Shown piece by piece: positions 35,574-44,939 of a stretch of 64,000 bases of DNA. The translations under genes and the position numbers were made by a program. The stretch is from assembly GCA_023150455.1 (NCBI GenBank), contig JAKLKW010000002.1:1-64000 (forward strand), in the 5' to 3' direction. This stretch comes from Alphaproteobacteria bacterium. GTDB taxonomy: Bacteria > Pseudomonadota > Alphaproteobacteria > JAEULC01. The notes beneath the pieces are model-generated. The model was not told where the DNA came from. It did not search any database and saw only the letters and a list, made by a program, of their open reading frames with translations. The number at the start of each line of letters is the position of its first letter. Position 1 is the stretch's first letter.

Positions 35574-36956
35574 CTACTCCGCGGCCTCGGCCTCCACATC
35601 GGGGACCTTCTGGCGCAGCGTGACGAACTCCTCGGCCGCGGTCGGGTGGATGCCGATGGTGCGGTCGAACGCCGCCTTGGTCAGGCCCGCCTTCACGGCG
35701 ATGGCGATGCCCTGGATGATCTCGGGCGCGTCCTGCCCGACCATGTGCGCGCCGAGCACGCGGTCGGACGCCCGGTCGACCACCAGCTTCATCATGGTTC
35801 GCTCGTCGCGCCCGCTGATGGTGTGCTTCATCGCCTTGAAGGTCGTGCGGTAGATGTCGACCCGGAAGCCCTTCTCGCGCGCGCGCTCCTCGCTCAAGCC
35901 CGCGCTGCCGACCGGCGGCTGGCTGAACACGGCCATCGGCACGCTCTCGTGGTCGACCGGGCGCTTCAGGTTGCCGAACACCGTGTCGGCGAAGGCATGG
36001 CCTTCCATCAGCGCGACCGGCGTCAGGTTGATGCGGTCGGTCGCGTCGCCGACGGCGAAGATCGACGGCACGGACGAGCGCGACCACTGGTCGACCTTGA
36101 TCGCGCCGTTCTCGGCCATGGCCAGCCCAAGCTCCTCGAGCCCGATGCCGCGCGTGTTGGGCCTGCGGCCCGTCGCGTACATGACCGTGTCGCACTCGAC
36201 GCCCTCGTCCTCCAGGCCCGTGTCGTCGTGGAAGCGGACGACGAGCTTGCGCCCCTTCTTCTCGATCGCTACCGGCTCGCGGCCCAGGCGGATGTCGATG
36301 CCCTTCTTCTGCATCTCGGCCTGCAGATGCGCGCGCGCATCGTGGTCGAAGCCGCGCAGGATCATCTCGCCGCGGTAGACCAGGATCACCTCGGCGCCGA
36401 GCCCGTTGAAGATGCCCGCGAACTCGACCGCGATGTAGCCGCCGCCGACGATGGCGATGCGCCTGGGCAGCTTCGGCAGGTCGAGCGCCTCGTTCGAGGT
36501 GATCGCGTACTCGCGGCCGGGAATTTCGGGGATGAACGGCCGGGATCCGGTGGAGACGAGGATGTTGCGCGCAGCGACGCGCTTGCCGCCGATCTCGACC
36601 TCGTGGGGACCCGTCACGCGGGCGCGCCCGCGCATCAGCGCGACATGGGCGCGGTCGAGCATGCCGCCATAGGCGGCCTCGAGCCGGTCGAGCTCGGCGT
36701 TCTTGTTCCGGATCAGCTTCTTCCAGCTGTGCTTGGACTTGCCCACGGTCCAGCCGTAGCCGCGCGCGTCCTCGAAGTCCTCGGCGAAATGCGCGGCGTA
36801 GACCAGGAACTTCTTCGGCACGCAGCCGCGCATGACGCAGGTGCCGCCGACGCGGCTTTCCTCGGCCAGCGCCACCTTGGCGCCATGGCCGCCGGCGATG
36901 CGCGCCGCACGCACGCCGCCGGAACCGGCGCCGATGACGAAGAGATCGTAGTCCAT
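35574..36956 (-). CDS. gor: Glutathione-disulfide reductase
   Basis: 460 residues. FAD-binding [20 protein letters not shown], redox disulfide in [17 protein letters not shown]-binding [19 protein letters not shown] and the C-terminal [14 protein letters not shown] with the base His-Glu pair. Keeps glutathione reduced with NADPH. Complete and normal length. The 82 bases before gabD hold partial inverted repeats around CCGTCAGC and GCTGACGG. Confidence 0.95.
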   Translation of the reverse strand: MDYDLFVIGAGSGGVRAARIAGGHGAKVALAEESRVGGTCVMRGCVPKKFLVYAAHFAEDFEDARGYGWTVGKSKHSWKKLIRNKNAELDRLEAAYGGMLDRAHVALMRGRARVTGPHEVEIGGKRVAARNILVSTGSRPFIPEIPGREYAITSNEALDLPKLPRRIAIVGGGYIAVEFAGIFNGLGAEVILVYRGEMILRGFDHDARAHLQAEMQKKGIDIRLGREPVAIEKKGRKLVVRFHDDTGLEDEGVECDTVMYATGRRPNTRGIGLEELGLAMAENGAIKVDQWSRSSVPSIFAVGDATDRINLTPVALMEGHAFADTVFGNLKRPVDHESVPMAVFSQPPVGSAGLSEERAREKGFRVDIYRTTFKAMKHTISGRDERTMMKLVVDRASDRVLGAHMVGQDAPEIIQGIAIAVKAGLTKAAFDRTIGIHPTAAEEFVTLRQKVPDVEAEAAE

Positions 36957-37038
36957 GAGGCCCTCAGCTCTCAGCCGTCAGCCAAAGATAGAGCCTCTGG
37001 CCGACCGCTGAAAGCTGAATGCTGACGGTTCTATCGGG

Positions 37039-38529
37039 TCAGCGGTCGATCCCGCCCATGCACAGGTACTTGATCTCGACGAAGTCGTCGATGCCGTACT
37101 TCGAGCCCTCGCGGCCGAGGCCCGACTCCTTCATGCCGCCGAACGGCGCCACCTCGGTCGAGATGATGCCGGTGTTGATGCCGACGATGCCGTACTCGAC
37201 GCTCTCGGCCACGCGCCAGATGCGGCCGATGTCGCGGCTGTAGAAATAGGCGGCGAGGCCGAACTCGGTGTCGTTGGCCAGCCGCACGGCGTCCTTCTCC
37301 TCCTTGAAGCGGAACACGGGCGCCAGCGGCCCGAAGGTCTCCTCGCGCGCGACGGCCATCTGCGGGTTCACGTTCGCCAGCACCGTCGGCTCGAAGAACG
37401 TGCCGCCGAGCGAATGGCGCTTGCCGCCGGTCACGATCTTGGCGCCCTTCTTCGTCGCGTCGGCGATGTGCTCCTCGACCTTCTCGACCGCCTTCATGTC
37501 GATCAGCGGTCCCTGCGTCACGCCCGACTCCAGGCCATTGCCGACCTTGAGCTGCTTCACGGCGCCGACCAGCTTGTCGACGAACTTGTCGTACACGCCG
37601 TCCTGCACCAGGAGGCGGTTGGCGCACACGCAGGTCTGGCCGGTGTTGCGGTATTTCGAGGCCATGGCGCCTTCGACCGCCTGGTCGAGGTCGGCGTCGT
37701 CGAACACGATGAAGGGGGCGTTGCCGCCGAGCTCGAGGCCCATCTTCTTCACCGTGCCGGCGCATTGCTGCATCAGCTTCTTGCCGATCTCGGTCGAGCC
37801 GGTGAAGGTGAGCTTGCGCACGATCGGGTTCGAGGTCATCTCGCCGCCGATCTCGGATGCGCTGCCGGTGACCACGTTGAACACGCCCTTCGGCACGCCG
37901 GCGCGCTCGGCGAGCTCGGCCATGGCGAGCGCCGAATAGGGCGTCTGCGTCGCCGGCTTGCACACGAAGGTACAGCCCGCCGCCAGCGCCGGGCCCGCCT
38001 TGCGCGTGATCATCGCCGCCGGAAAGTTCCACGGCGTGATCGCCGCCACGACGCCGATCGGCTCCTTGATCACGACGATGCGCTTGTCGGACTGGTGCTG
38101 CGGGATCACGTCGCCGTAGACGCGCTTGCCCTCCTCGGCGAACCACTCGATGAACGAGGCGGCATAGGCGACCTCGCCCTTGGCCTCGGCCAGCGGCTTG
38201 CCCTGCTCCGAGGTCATCAGCACCGCCAAATCCTCGGTGTTGGCGAGCATCAGCTCGAACCACTTGCGCAGGATCGCCGCCCGCTCCTTCGCGGTCTTGG
38301 CCTTCCACGGGCCCCAGGCCTTGTTGGCGGCCTCGATCGCGCGCCTTGTCTCCCCGGCGCCCATGCGCGGCACGGTGCCGAGGATCTGGCCGGTCGCCGG
38401 GTTGTTCACGGCCACCGCGGCGCCGCCGTCGGCGTCGACCCATTTGCCGTCGATGTATCCCTGCTGGCGGAACAGCTTCATGTCCTTGAGGGTCGGGGGT
38501 GCGGTCTCCGGATCGTCCTTGGGTGCCAT
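37039..38529 (-). CDS. gabD: Succinate-semialdehyde dehydrogenase
   Basis: 496 residues from the ATG at 38529, preceded by GGGAGAA. Catalytic Cys300 in TGQTCVCANR with the neighbouring Cys302 typical of GabD-type enzymes, general base Glu266 in GLELGGNAPF, and ITPWNFPAAMITRKAGPALAAG in the coenzyme site. Oxidises succinate semialdehyde to succinate in GABA breakdown; a glutarate-semialdehyde role is also possible. Separate from the other aldehyde dehydrogenase at 4471. Confidence 0.93.
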   Translation of the reverse strand: MAPKDDPETAPPTLKDMKLFRQQGYIDGKWVDADGGAAVAVNNPATGQILGTVPRMGAGETRRAIEAANKAWGPWKAKTAKERAAILRKWFELMLANTEDLAVLMTSEQGKPLAEAKGEVAYAASFIEWFAEEGKRVYGDVIPQHQSDKRIVVIKEPIGVVAAITPWNFPAAMITRKAGPALAAGCTFVCKPATQTPYSALAMAELAERAGVPKGVFNVVTGSASEIGGEMTSNPIVRKLTFTGSTEIGKKLMQQCAGTVKKMGLELGGNAPFIVFDDADLDQAVEGAMASKYRNTGQTCVCANRLLVQDGVYDKFVDKLVGAVKQLKVGNGLESGVTQGPLIDMKAVEKVEEHIADATKKGAKIVTGGKRHSLGGTFFEPTVLANVNPQMAVAREETFGPLAPVFRFKEEKDAVRLANDTEFGLAAYFYSRDIGRIWRVAESVEYGIVGINTGIISTEVAPFGGMKESGLGREGSKYGIDDFVEIKYLCMGGIDR

Positions 38530-38662
38530 GGTCGCGTTCTCCCGGGTTCGGATGCTCGAAATCTGGCTGGTTGCCGGCATCATAGTCCCGCCCGCGTCCC
38601 GTGTTAACCGTCCGGCGGAACTCTGCTATGGATAGCGCGCTATGCCGAAAGGAGCCGTGACC

Positions 38663-39169
38663 ATGCTGCGCACCCTGATGGTGGCGCTCGGCCTGCTGTT
38701 CGCCGCGTTCGCGCCGGGGGCCCGCGACGCCGGGGCGATCACGGACAACGAGGAGCGCACGCCGATCACCGACCGCGCCGAGCTCACGCGCCTGTTCGTC
38801 GACCGGACCTTCTACGGGCGCTACGCCGACAACAGCAAGTTCATCGAGTACTACGCGCCGGACGGGCGGGCCGGCTACTTCGACGGCTGCCCGCATTCCG
38901 GGCGCTGGTGGGTCGCCGAGTCCGGCGGCGAGGCAGTCGTGTGCTTCGTCTACCCGACCATGGCGCCGCCGGGCCCGCACTGCTTCGACGTGTTCCGCGC
39001 CGCGACCAGAAACGGCGGCCGCCTCGAGTTCCTGCTCGACGGCAGCGACGCGTCCTGGCCGGCGCACGCCTGGACGCGCGCGATCCGGCCGGGCAATCCC
39101 GAGCAATTGTCGCTGACCGCCAGCGGCTGCCAGATCGGTCAATCCGTCCGCGAGGAGGACCAGGGATGA
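38663..39169 (+). CDS. Exported protein of unknown function
   Basis: 168 residues from the ATG at 38663, chosen because AAAGGAG stands eight bases before it; an in-frame ATG at 38642 lacks a site. Signal peptide MLRTLMVALGLLFAAFAPGA. The mature part begins with TDNEERTPITDRAELTRLFVDRTFYGRYADNS and has four cysteines (DGCPHSGRWW, VVCFVY, PHCFDVF, SGCQIG). It resembles alphaproteobacterial small secreted proteins with a W-x-x-x-x-x-G-x-x-x-x-x-C pattern but I cannot name the family. Its stop overlaps the alcohol dehydrogenase start (ATGA). Confidence 0.75.
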   Translation: MLRTLMVALGLLFAAFAPGARDAGAITDNEERTPITDRAELTRLFVDRTFYGRYADNSKFIEYYAPDGRAGYFDGCPHSGRWWVAESGGEAVVCFVYPTMAPPGPHCFDVFRAATRNGGRLEFLLDGSDASWPAHAWTRAIRPGNPEQLSLTASGCQIGQSVREEDQG

Positions 39170-40224
39170 AGAGCTACGACGTCGCCGAATGCGGCTGCCC
39201 GCTGAAGCTGTTCGAGCGGCCGACGCCGCAGCCGGCGGGCACCGAGGTGCTGCTGCGCGTGCTGGCGGCCGGCGTGTGCCATAGCGACCTGCATTTCTGG
39301 GAGGGCTCCTACGATCTCGGCGGCGGCAAGAAGCTGAAGCTGACCGACCGCGGCATGAAGCTGCCGCTGACCATGGGCCACGAGAATGTCGGCGAGGTCG
39401 TGGCGATGGGACCGGAGGCGAAAGGCGTCAAGATCGGCGACCGGCGGCTCGCCTATCCCTGGATCGGCTGCGGCCAGTGCATGGTGTGCCGGCGCGGCGA
39501 GGAGAATCTGTGCCTCAAGGCGAGCTTCCTCGGCGTGCATCGTCCGGGCGGCTATGCCGATCATCTGCTGGTGCCGCATCCGCGCTATCTCTACGAGATC
39601 GGCGACCTGGCGCCCGAGGTCGCGGCGCCGCTCGCCTGCTCGGGCATCACGACCTACGGCGCGCTGAAGAAGCTCGGCTCGGTGCCGCAGGAGCAGCCGA
39701 TCGTCATCATCGGCGCCGGCGGGCTCGGTCTCATGTGCCTGTCGCTGCTGAAGAAGATGGGCGGCAAGGGCGCCATCGTAGTCGACATCGACGCGGTCAA
39801 GCGCGAGGCGGCGAAGAAGGCCGGCGCGCTCGCCGTGGTCGACGGCCGCGCCGCCGACGCGGTGAAGCAGATCCAGGGGCACTGCCCGGACGGCGTCTGG
39901 GGCGCCGTCGACCTGGTCGGCTCGGGCGACACGGTCAAGCTCGGCACCGACTGCCTGACCAAGGGCGGCAAGCTGGTCGTGGTCGGCCTGTTCGGCGGCG
40001 AGATCACCCTGCCGACCGCCTACATCCCGATGCGCGCCATGAACATCCAGGGCTCCTATGTCGGCACGCCGGCCGAGATGAAGGAGCTGCTCGACCTCGT
40101 GCGCCGCGCCCGGCCGCCGGCGCTGCCCATCACCAAGCGCCCGCTGCCCGAGGCCTACCAGTGCCTGCAGGAGCTGAAGGAAGGCAAGCTCGTCGGCCGC
40201 GCGGTGCTGGTGCCGGCGGGGTGA
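39166..40224 (+). CDS. Zinc-dependent alcohol dehydrogenase (MDR family)
   Basis: 352 residues. Catalytic zinc ligands in GVCHSDLHFWEG and MGHENVGEVV, structural zinc cysteines in GCGQCMVCRRGEENLC, Rossmann motif IIGAGGLGLMCLSLLKKMG. Substrate unspecified; related enzymes act on primary alcohols or cyclic hydroxy compounds. Coupled to the preceding secreted-protein gene. Its stop lies six bases before the hairpin that terminates the oppositely transcribed tracrRNA. Confidence 0.92.
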   Translation: MKSYDVAECGCPLKLFERPTPQPAGTEVLLRVLAAGVCHSDLHFWEGSYDLGGGKKLKLTDRGMKLPLTMGHENVGEVVAMGPEAKGVKIGDRRLAYPWIGCGQCMVCRRGEENLCLKASFLGVHRPGGYADHLLVPHPRYLYEIGDLAPEVAAPLACSGITTYGALKKLGSVPQEQPIVIIGAGGLGLMCLSLLKKMGGKGAIVVDIDAVKREAAKKAGALAVVDGRAADAVKQIQGHCPDGVWGAVDLVGSGDTVKLGTDCLTKGGKLVVVGLFGGEITLPTAYIPMRAMNIQGSYVGTPAEMKELLDLVRRARPPALPITKRPLPEAYQCLQELKEGKLVGRAVLVPAG

Positions 40225-40229
40225 GAAGC

Positions 40230-40330
40230 AAAAGGGCGGCCGGAGCCGCCCTTGCATTTTGTGCGTCACCGGCCGAAGCCGGGACGCTTGTTAACGGATG
40301 GACCGCGTTCTCTCGTGAGCTAACTGACAG
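40230..40330 (-). ncRNA. Predicted tracrRNA of the type II-C system
   Basis: On the minus strand, in 5' to 3' order: an anti-repeat at 40326-40290, of which 40299-40324 (26 bases) is identical to the CRISPR repeat and the rest matches with one bulge; a stem-loop at about 40287-40262 (GCGTC-CCGGC-TTCG-GCCGG-GACGC with one bulged base), matching the usual nexus; and a terminator hairpin GGGCGGC-TCCG-GCCGCCC (40251-40234) followed by TTTT at 40233-40230. Predicted length is about 100 bases. It pairs with the 5' part of the crRNA repeat for RNase III cutting and Cas9 loading. The 5' end is uncertain; TTGACA at 40387-40382 could be part of its promoter but no convincing minus-10 is seen. Confidence 0.88.
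40233..40252 (-). terminator. Terminator shared by tracrRNA and alcohol dehydrogenase
   Basis: Seven-bp perfect GC stem with TCCG loop plus flanking A:T pairs. On the minus strand it is followed by TTTT, ending the tracrRNA; on the plus strand the same hairpin stands nine bases after the dehydrogenase stop with TTGCATTTT following, so it can work both ways. Confidence 0.8.
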
Positions 40331-40344
40331 TCTATTCGCTTCCG

Positions 40345-40580
40345 TCCGTTCAATCTAACGTTGCCCCGCAGCAAACCGACTGTCAATGGACTCCTGGGCG
40401 TCGGTCAGGCTACAATTTTTGTGGAACGGATCAACGGCAGCAATCAATCACGGATGCGTATGGTACAGCCGTGCCAATTCTGGCGAAGCTCACGAAGTGC
40501 GGCGACGCAAGTATACGCCCGTGAAGCAATGAGGAGTTGGAAACCAGCTCCCCGTTGACTCGCGCAGCTTGGGGGAAGAC
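40345..40580 (+). promoter_or_regulatory. Leader region of cas9
   Basis: About 235 bases with no credible gene between the tracrRNA start and cas9. A consensus-like minus-10 TACAAT stands at 40411-40416 on the plus strand, without a good minus-35, which would give a 5' leader of roughly 160 bases. A purine-rich GGGGGAAG (40571-40578) lies just before the ATG at 40581. No second repeat or operator palindrome is obvious. Confidence 0.45.
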
Positions 40581-43500
40581 ATGCGCGCGGAGAGGACACG
40601 CAAGAGCATACCGTGGCGCCTCGGGCTCGATGTCGGCACCAATTCACTTGGCTGGTGCGCATTCGACCTGTCGAAGCCGGATAGGGAAGGGCGCCGTCAT
40701 CCGGTTGGCATTCGCCGGGTTGGGGTCCGTATCTTTAGCGATGGACGGGACCCGCAATCTGGAGCCTCGCTGGCGCAGGCGCGGCGCGAGCCGCGCAGCG
40801 CACGCAGGCGGCGCGATCGGTTCCTCATGCGGCAGATGACTCTCATGCGGGCGCTCGACCGTCTCGGCCTCATGCCGAGCGATCCTGCCGCACGCAAGGA
40901 ACTCGAGAAGCTCGATCCCTGGCGCCTGCGCGCAGAGGGTCTCGAGCGCGCGCTCTCGCCCCACGAGTTCGGCCGTGTCCTGTTCCACCTAAATCAGCGC
41001 CGCGGCTTCAAGAGCAACCGCAAGACCGATCGCGGCAAGGACGAAGCCAGCGCCAAGGAAACCCAGGACATGAAGGGCTCGGCGCGGGCGACCGCGGCGC
41101 TGATCGGACCGGACAAGCCGAATGCCCGCACGCTCGGGGAATACCTCTACAAGACGTATCGCGCGCGAAACAACGGCCTCTCATGGGAGCCGTTGAGCTC
41201 GGCGGAAGCTCACAGCGTGCGGGCCCGTCCGCGTGCCGTGAAAGGGCGGAACGAATACGACTTCTACCCCCTGCGGCGCATGGTCGAGGACGAATTCGAC
41301 GCGCTTTGGGAGGCGCAGAGACGCCATCTTCCCGCGCTGACCAGTGAGACGCGCGAACGGATCCGGCACGTCATCTTTCATCAGCGGCAGCTCAAGCCGG
41401 TCGATCCTGGCCCCTGCACGCTTGATCCCGACGACAAGCGGGCGCCGCTTGCCCTGCCCATCGTGCAGGAATTTCGCATCCTGCAGGAGCTTGCCAACCT
41501 CGAACTGGTCGACAAGCGCAATCCTTCGAACTCGCGCCGGCTCACGCTCAGGGAGCGGGACCACCTGCTCGCGCTGTTGCGACGCACGGAAAGGCTGACC
41601 TTCAAGCGCATCCGCAAGGAGCTGCACATCGAGGCCGTCTGGGCCTTCAATCTTGAAAGCGAACGTCGCGATCACCTGAAAGGAGATAGCACGTCGGTCC
41701 GCCTCGCCCACAAGGAATGCTTCGGCCCCCGATGGTGGGACGGATTGGCGGACATCGAACGCCACACCATCGCTCAGAAGCTGCTCGACGAGGAAGACGA
41801 GGACGAAGCGGTTCGGATCGGCGTCGAGTATTGGAACCTGTCGCCGGAGGCGGCCGAGAAGGTCGCCAACGTGCGGCTGGTAGATGGTTACGGCAGTCTC
41901 GGCACCAAGGCGCTGGAAGAGATCGTACCGATCATGCGGACAGGTTTCGACGGGAGTGGCAACCCGATTCGCTACAGCGACGCGGTGCAACGGACTCGCT
42001 ACAAGCACCACTCCGATTTCCGCGACGCCACGATCCTGCCGGCGTTGCCCTACTATGGCGAGGTGCTGCGCCGATACATGGCGCCGGTCCGCAGCGACTC
42101 GGCGCCGCAATGGGAGCGCGACTTCGGGCGTATTGCGAATCCAACCGTCCATATTGGATTGGGCCAGCTACGCAAGCTCGTCAACGCCCTGATTGATCGC
42201 TACGGCCACCCGGAGGAAATCGTCGTCGAGCTTGCACGTGACCTCAAGCTGTCACGCGAGCGCCGCGAGGAAATCGACAAACGCCAGGCGGAAAACCAGA
42301 GGAAAAACGATCAGCGGCGCGCGAAGCTGGCCGAAATCGGCTTACCCGAGCGCGGCGAGTCCCTGCTGCGCCTGCGGCTCTGGGAAGAACTGAACCCCAA
42401 TGACCCGAGCGATCGCAAATGCGTTTACACTGGCGAGCAGATCTCGCTGAGCCGCCTGTTCAGCGATGACGTCGAGACCGAGCATATCCTTCCCTTCACC
42501 CTGACGCTCGACGACAACCCGAGCAACCTGACCGTATCTTTGCGCAAAGCCAACCGCTTCAAGGGCAACCTCACGCCCCATCAAGCGTTCGGCAGCAATC
42601 CCATGGTCGACGGCCGACCCTGCAACTGGCCCCAGATCATGCTGCGCGCGTCCGCGCTGCCGAAAGCCAAGCAGTGGCGGTTTCGGCCCGACGCGATTGA
42701 GCTGGTTCAGAGTCGGATCAGACGCGACGCGGCTCGGCAGGAAGGCGCGCTGCCGAAGGAAATGCTCGACGATATCGAGCGAACCGGCGGCTTCCTGGCG
42801 CGGCAACTCGTCGACACCGCCTACCTCGCCCGGGTCACCCGTCAGTATCTGTGGAAGATCTGCGACCCCGACAAGACCTGGGTGATCCCCGGCCAGATGA
42901 CCGCGCTCTTGCGCCGCAAATGGGGCCTCAACTCGCTGCTTGGCGACCACAACCGCAAGAACCGCGCCGACCATCGCCATCATGCGATCGACGCCTTCGT
43001 CACCGGGCTTACCGATCGCTCTCTGCTTCAGCGGATCGCGACGGCGGCCGAGAAATCAAGGGACCGCCTGATCGACGATATGCCTGATCCCTACGAAGGC
43101 TTCCGTGAGGAACTGAAGTCCGCCCTGCAGCGCGTCGTGGTCTCCCATCGGCCGGACCACAGCGCCAAAGGCAAGCTGCACGAAGAGACGGCCTACGGGC
43201 TGGTCGAAGAGGCGGAGCGCGAAGGCGGCAACGTCGTCGCGCGCAAGCCGATCGAGGCGCTGAGCGAGAGCGAGATCGACCGCGTTCGCGACCCGGTGAT
43301 CCGCGATAAGCTCAAACGACATCTCGGCAGATTGCTCGCATACGACTCAGGCATCGAACGGGCCAAGGCCAAACTCGCGGAGGCGCGGCGCAAGAAGGAC
43401 GCGCATGCGATCGAGCGGGCCGCCGCCGAGTTGGATCGCACCAAGCGCGAGCGCAAGCAGAGACGCAAGGATGGCGCCAAGGACTTCAGGGCGGCCCTGG

Positions 43501-43994
43501 CCGAGTTTGGCCGAAAGGAGGGCATACGGCGTGTGCGACTCGTGAAATCCGAAGCAGCGATCATTGCTGTCCGCGATCGAACTGGCCACCCATACAAAGC
43601 GTATAGCGCCGGCGACAACCATCGCGTCGAAGTTTTCGCAAGGCCGGATGGATCATGGGGCAGAGACCTCATTACCGTATTCGACGCGAACAGGCCCGAT
43701 TTTGCGCCTTCATGGCGTCGGAACGGAGCTGGCAACCGTCTCGTCGCAATCTTTCACAAGAACGATCTGGTGCGTGCCACAGTTGACGGCGAGGAACGGA
43801 CCATGCGCGTCGTATCGCTGTGGGACCGCTACCTGCAGCTCGCAGGGCACGAGGACACCAACCTCGCCGATCGGTATCGCGACGGCGAATTCAAGTGGAC
43901 GTTCGCGAACTACGACAAACTCAAGGAAATGGGCCTTCGGCGCGTCACGGTGGACTTCCTCGGCCACATGCACGATCCCGGCCCGCCGAAGTGA
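40581..43994 (+). CDS. cas9: CRISPR-associated endonuclease Cas9, type II-C
   Basis: 1137 residues from the ATG at 40581 (a TTG four codons upstream is less likely). RNA-guided double-strand DNA nuclease. Ordered features: RuvC-I with Asp17 (RLGLDVGTNSLGW); arginine-rich bridge helix (about 63-85, QARREPRSARRRRDRF); recognition lobe to about 540; RuvC-II with Glu550 (EEIVVELARDLK); HNH with His635 (VETEHILPF) and Asn658 (RKANRFKGN); RuvC-III with His801 and Asp804 (HHAIDAFVTG). Then follow a Lys/Arg/Glu-rich predicted helix (about 923-985) and a C-terminal WED/PAM-interacting part. All catalytic residues are present, so it should cut. Size and the absence of csn2 and cas4 fit II-C of the alphaproteobacterial branch. 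Followed after six bases by cas1. Confidence 0.98.
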   Translation: MRAERTRKSIPWRLGLDVGTNSLGWCAFDLSKPDREGRRHPVGIRRVGVRIFSDGRDPQSGASLAQARREPRSARRRRDRFLMRQMTLMRALDRLGLMPSDPAARKELEKLDPWRLRAEGLERALSPHEFGRVLFHLNQRRGFKSNRKTDRGKDEASAKETQDMKGSARATAALIGPDKPNARTLGEYLYKTYRARNNGLSWEPLSSAEAHSVRARPRAVKGRNEYDFYPLRRMVEDEFDALWEAQRRHLPALTSETRERIRHVIFHQRQLKPVDPGPCTLDPDDKRAPLALPIVQEFRILQELANLELVDKRNPSNSRRLTLRERDHLLALLRRTERLTFKRIRKELHIEAVWAFNLESERRDHLKGDSTSVRLAHKECFGPRWWDGLADIERHTIAQKLLDEEDEDEAVRIGVEYWNLSPEAAEKVANVRLVDGYGSLGTKALEEIVPIMRTGFDGSGNPIRYSDAVQRTRYKHHSDFRDATILPALPYYGEVLRRYMAPVRSDSAPQWERDFGRIANPTVHIGLGQLRKLVNALIDRYGHPEEIVVELARDLKLSRERREEIDKRQAENQRKNDQRRAKLAEIGLPERGESLLRLRLWEELNPNDPSDRKCVYTGEQISLSRLFSDDVETEHILPFTLTLDDNPSNLTVSLRKANRFKGNLTPHQAFGSNPMVDGRPCNWPQIMLRASALPKAKQWRFRPDAIELVQSRIRRDAARQEGALPKEMLDDIERTGGFLARQLVDTAYLARVTRQYLWKICDPDKTWVIPGQMTALLRRKWGLNSLLGDHNRKNRADHRHHAIDAFVTGLTDRSLLQRIATAAEKSRDRLIDDMPDPYEGFREELKSALQRVVVSHRPDHSAKGKLHEETAYGLVEEAEREGGNVVARKPIEALSESEIDRVRDPVIRDKLKRHLGRLLAYDSGIERAKAKLAEARRKKDAHAIERAAAELDRTKRERKQRRKDGAKDFRAALAEFGRKEGIRRVRLVKSEAAIIAVRDRTGHPYKAYSAGDNHRVEVFARPDGSWGRDLITVFDANRPDFAPSWRRNGAGNRLVAIFHKNDLVRATVDGEERTMRVVSLWDRYLQLAGHEDTNLADRYRDGEFKWTFANYDKLKEMGLRRVTVDFLGHMHDPGPPK

Positions 43995-44000
43995 TCCGAC

Positions 44001-44927
44001 ATGCTCGGGCGCATCATTGAAATCGCAGAGGATGGACGCCATCTAGCGGTCGATCGCGGCTTCATGACGGTGAGCACCGATGGCGCCGAGCTTGGAAGAG
44101 TCCCGCTCGACGACATCGGCGCCGTGATTGTCAATGCCCACGGCTGCACGTACAGCAACAACCTGATTGTGCGATTGGCCGAACGTGGCGCGGGGGTGGT
44201 CGTCTGCGGCGCCAACCATAGCCCGGTGGCCTGGCTATGGCCGGTCGTGGCCCATCACGCACAACGCAGCCGCATCGAGTCGCAAATCGTCGCCGGAAAG
44301 CCGCTTGCGAAGCGCCTGTGGCAACGCGTGGTTCAGCAGAAGATTCGCCTTCAGGGCGCGACTCTTGCCGCTCTCGGCCGCGACGGTGCGGGCGGATTCG
44401 ATCTGATGGCACGACGCGTAGGGTCAGGAGATCCGGAGAACATGGAGGCACAGGCAGCACGTCGCTATTGGCCATTGCTGTTCGGCGCCGATTTCCGCCG
44501 CGACCGCGAGGCTCCGGGAGCCAATTCGATGCTGAACTATGGCTATGCGGTCCTGCGGTCGGCGACGGCGCGCGCAGTCTGCGGCGCCGGTCTGCATCCG
44601 GCGATCGGGATCAGTCACAAGAGCGAGGACCTGCCTTTGGCTGACGACCTGATGGAGCCGTTCAGGCCAATGGTCGATCTGCTGGTGGCGCGCGCCGCGG
44701 ACATGGGACACGAGAGCGTCACCAAGGAGATTAAGCGGTATCTGGCGTCGGTGGCCGCGCTCGATCTCCAGACGGAGCGGGGACGCACCCCGCTCTATAC
44801 GTGCGTTGAACGACTTGCACAGTCGCTCGCTGCCGCCTTCGCTAGCGGAAAGCCTGACTTGGAGTTTCCCTTGGCACCTTTGCCGCTGGACCTGCCAGCG
44901 CTGCCTGCTTCGGCCGACGATTCGTGA
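44001..44927 (+). CDS. cas1: CRISPR integrase Cas1
   Basis: 308 residues. Metal-dependent integrase that inserts new spacers with Cas2. The active-site residues are Glu149 (ENMEAQAARRYW), His206 (GISHKSEDLPLADD) and Asp216 with Glu219 (DDLMEPFRP). The N-terminal beta domain (GRIIEIAEDGRHLAVDRGFM) and the helical C-domain are complete, as in II-C Cas1. The Pro/Leu-rich last 25 residues are probably disordered. Six bases after cas9. Confidence 0.97.
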   Translation: MLGRIIEIAEDGRHLAVDRGFMTVSTDGAELGRVPLDDIGAVIVNAHGCTYSNNLIVRLAERGAGVVVCGANHSPVAWLWPVVAHHAQRSRIESQIVAGKPLAKRLWQRVVQQKIRLQGATLAALGRDGAGGFDLMARRVGSGDPENMEAQAARRYWPLLFGADFRRDREAPGANSMLNYGYAVLRSATARAVCGAGLHPAIGISHKSEDLPLADDLMEPFRPMVDLLVARAADMGHESVTKEIKRYLASVAALDLQTERGRTPLYTCVERLAQSLAAAFASGKPDLEFPLAPLPLDLPALPASADDS

Positions 44928-44939
44928 GCGGTCGAGGCC

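Noticed and set aside
36974..37028. Inverted repeat CCGTCAGC/GCTGACGG between gor and gabD as a riboswitch or operator
   Set aside because: Short arms with a 38-base loop and repeated CTGAA-type words; most likely an intergenic palindrome, no further structure visible.
40361..40558. A 65-codon open frame between tracrRNA and cas9
   Set aside because: No ribosome site, no family-like composition, and it overlaps the probable cas9 promoter and leader.
40569..40580. TTG start for cas9 four codons upstream
   Set aside because: The purine-rich GGGGGAAG would then lie within the coding region; the ATG at 40581 has it in the right place.
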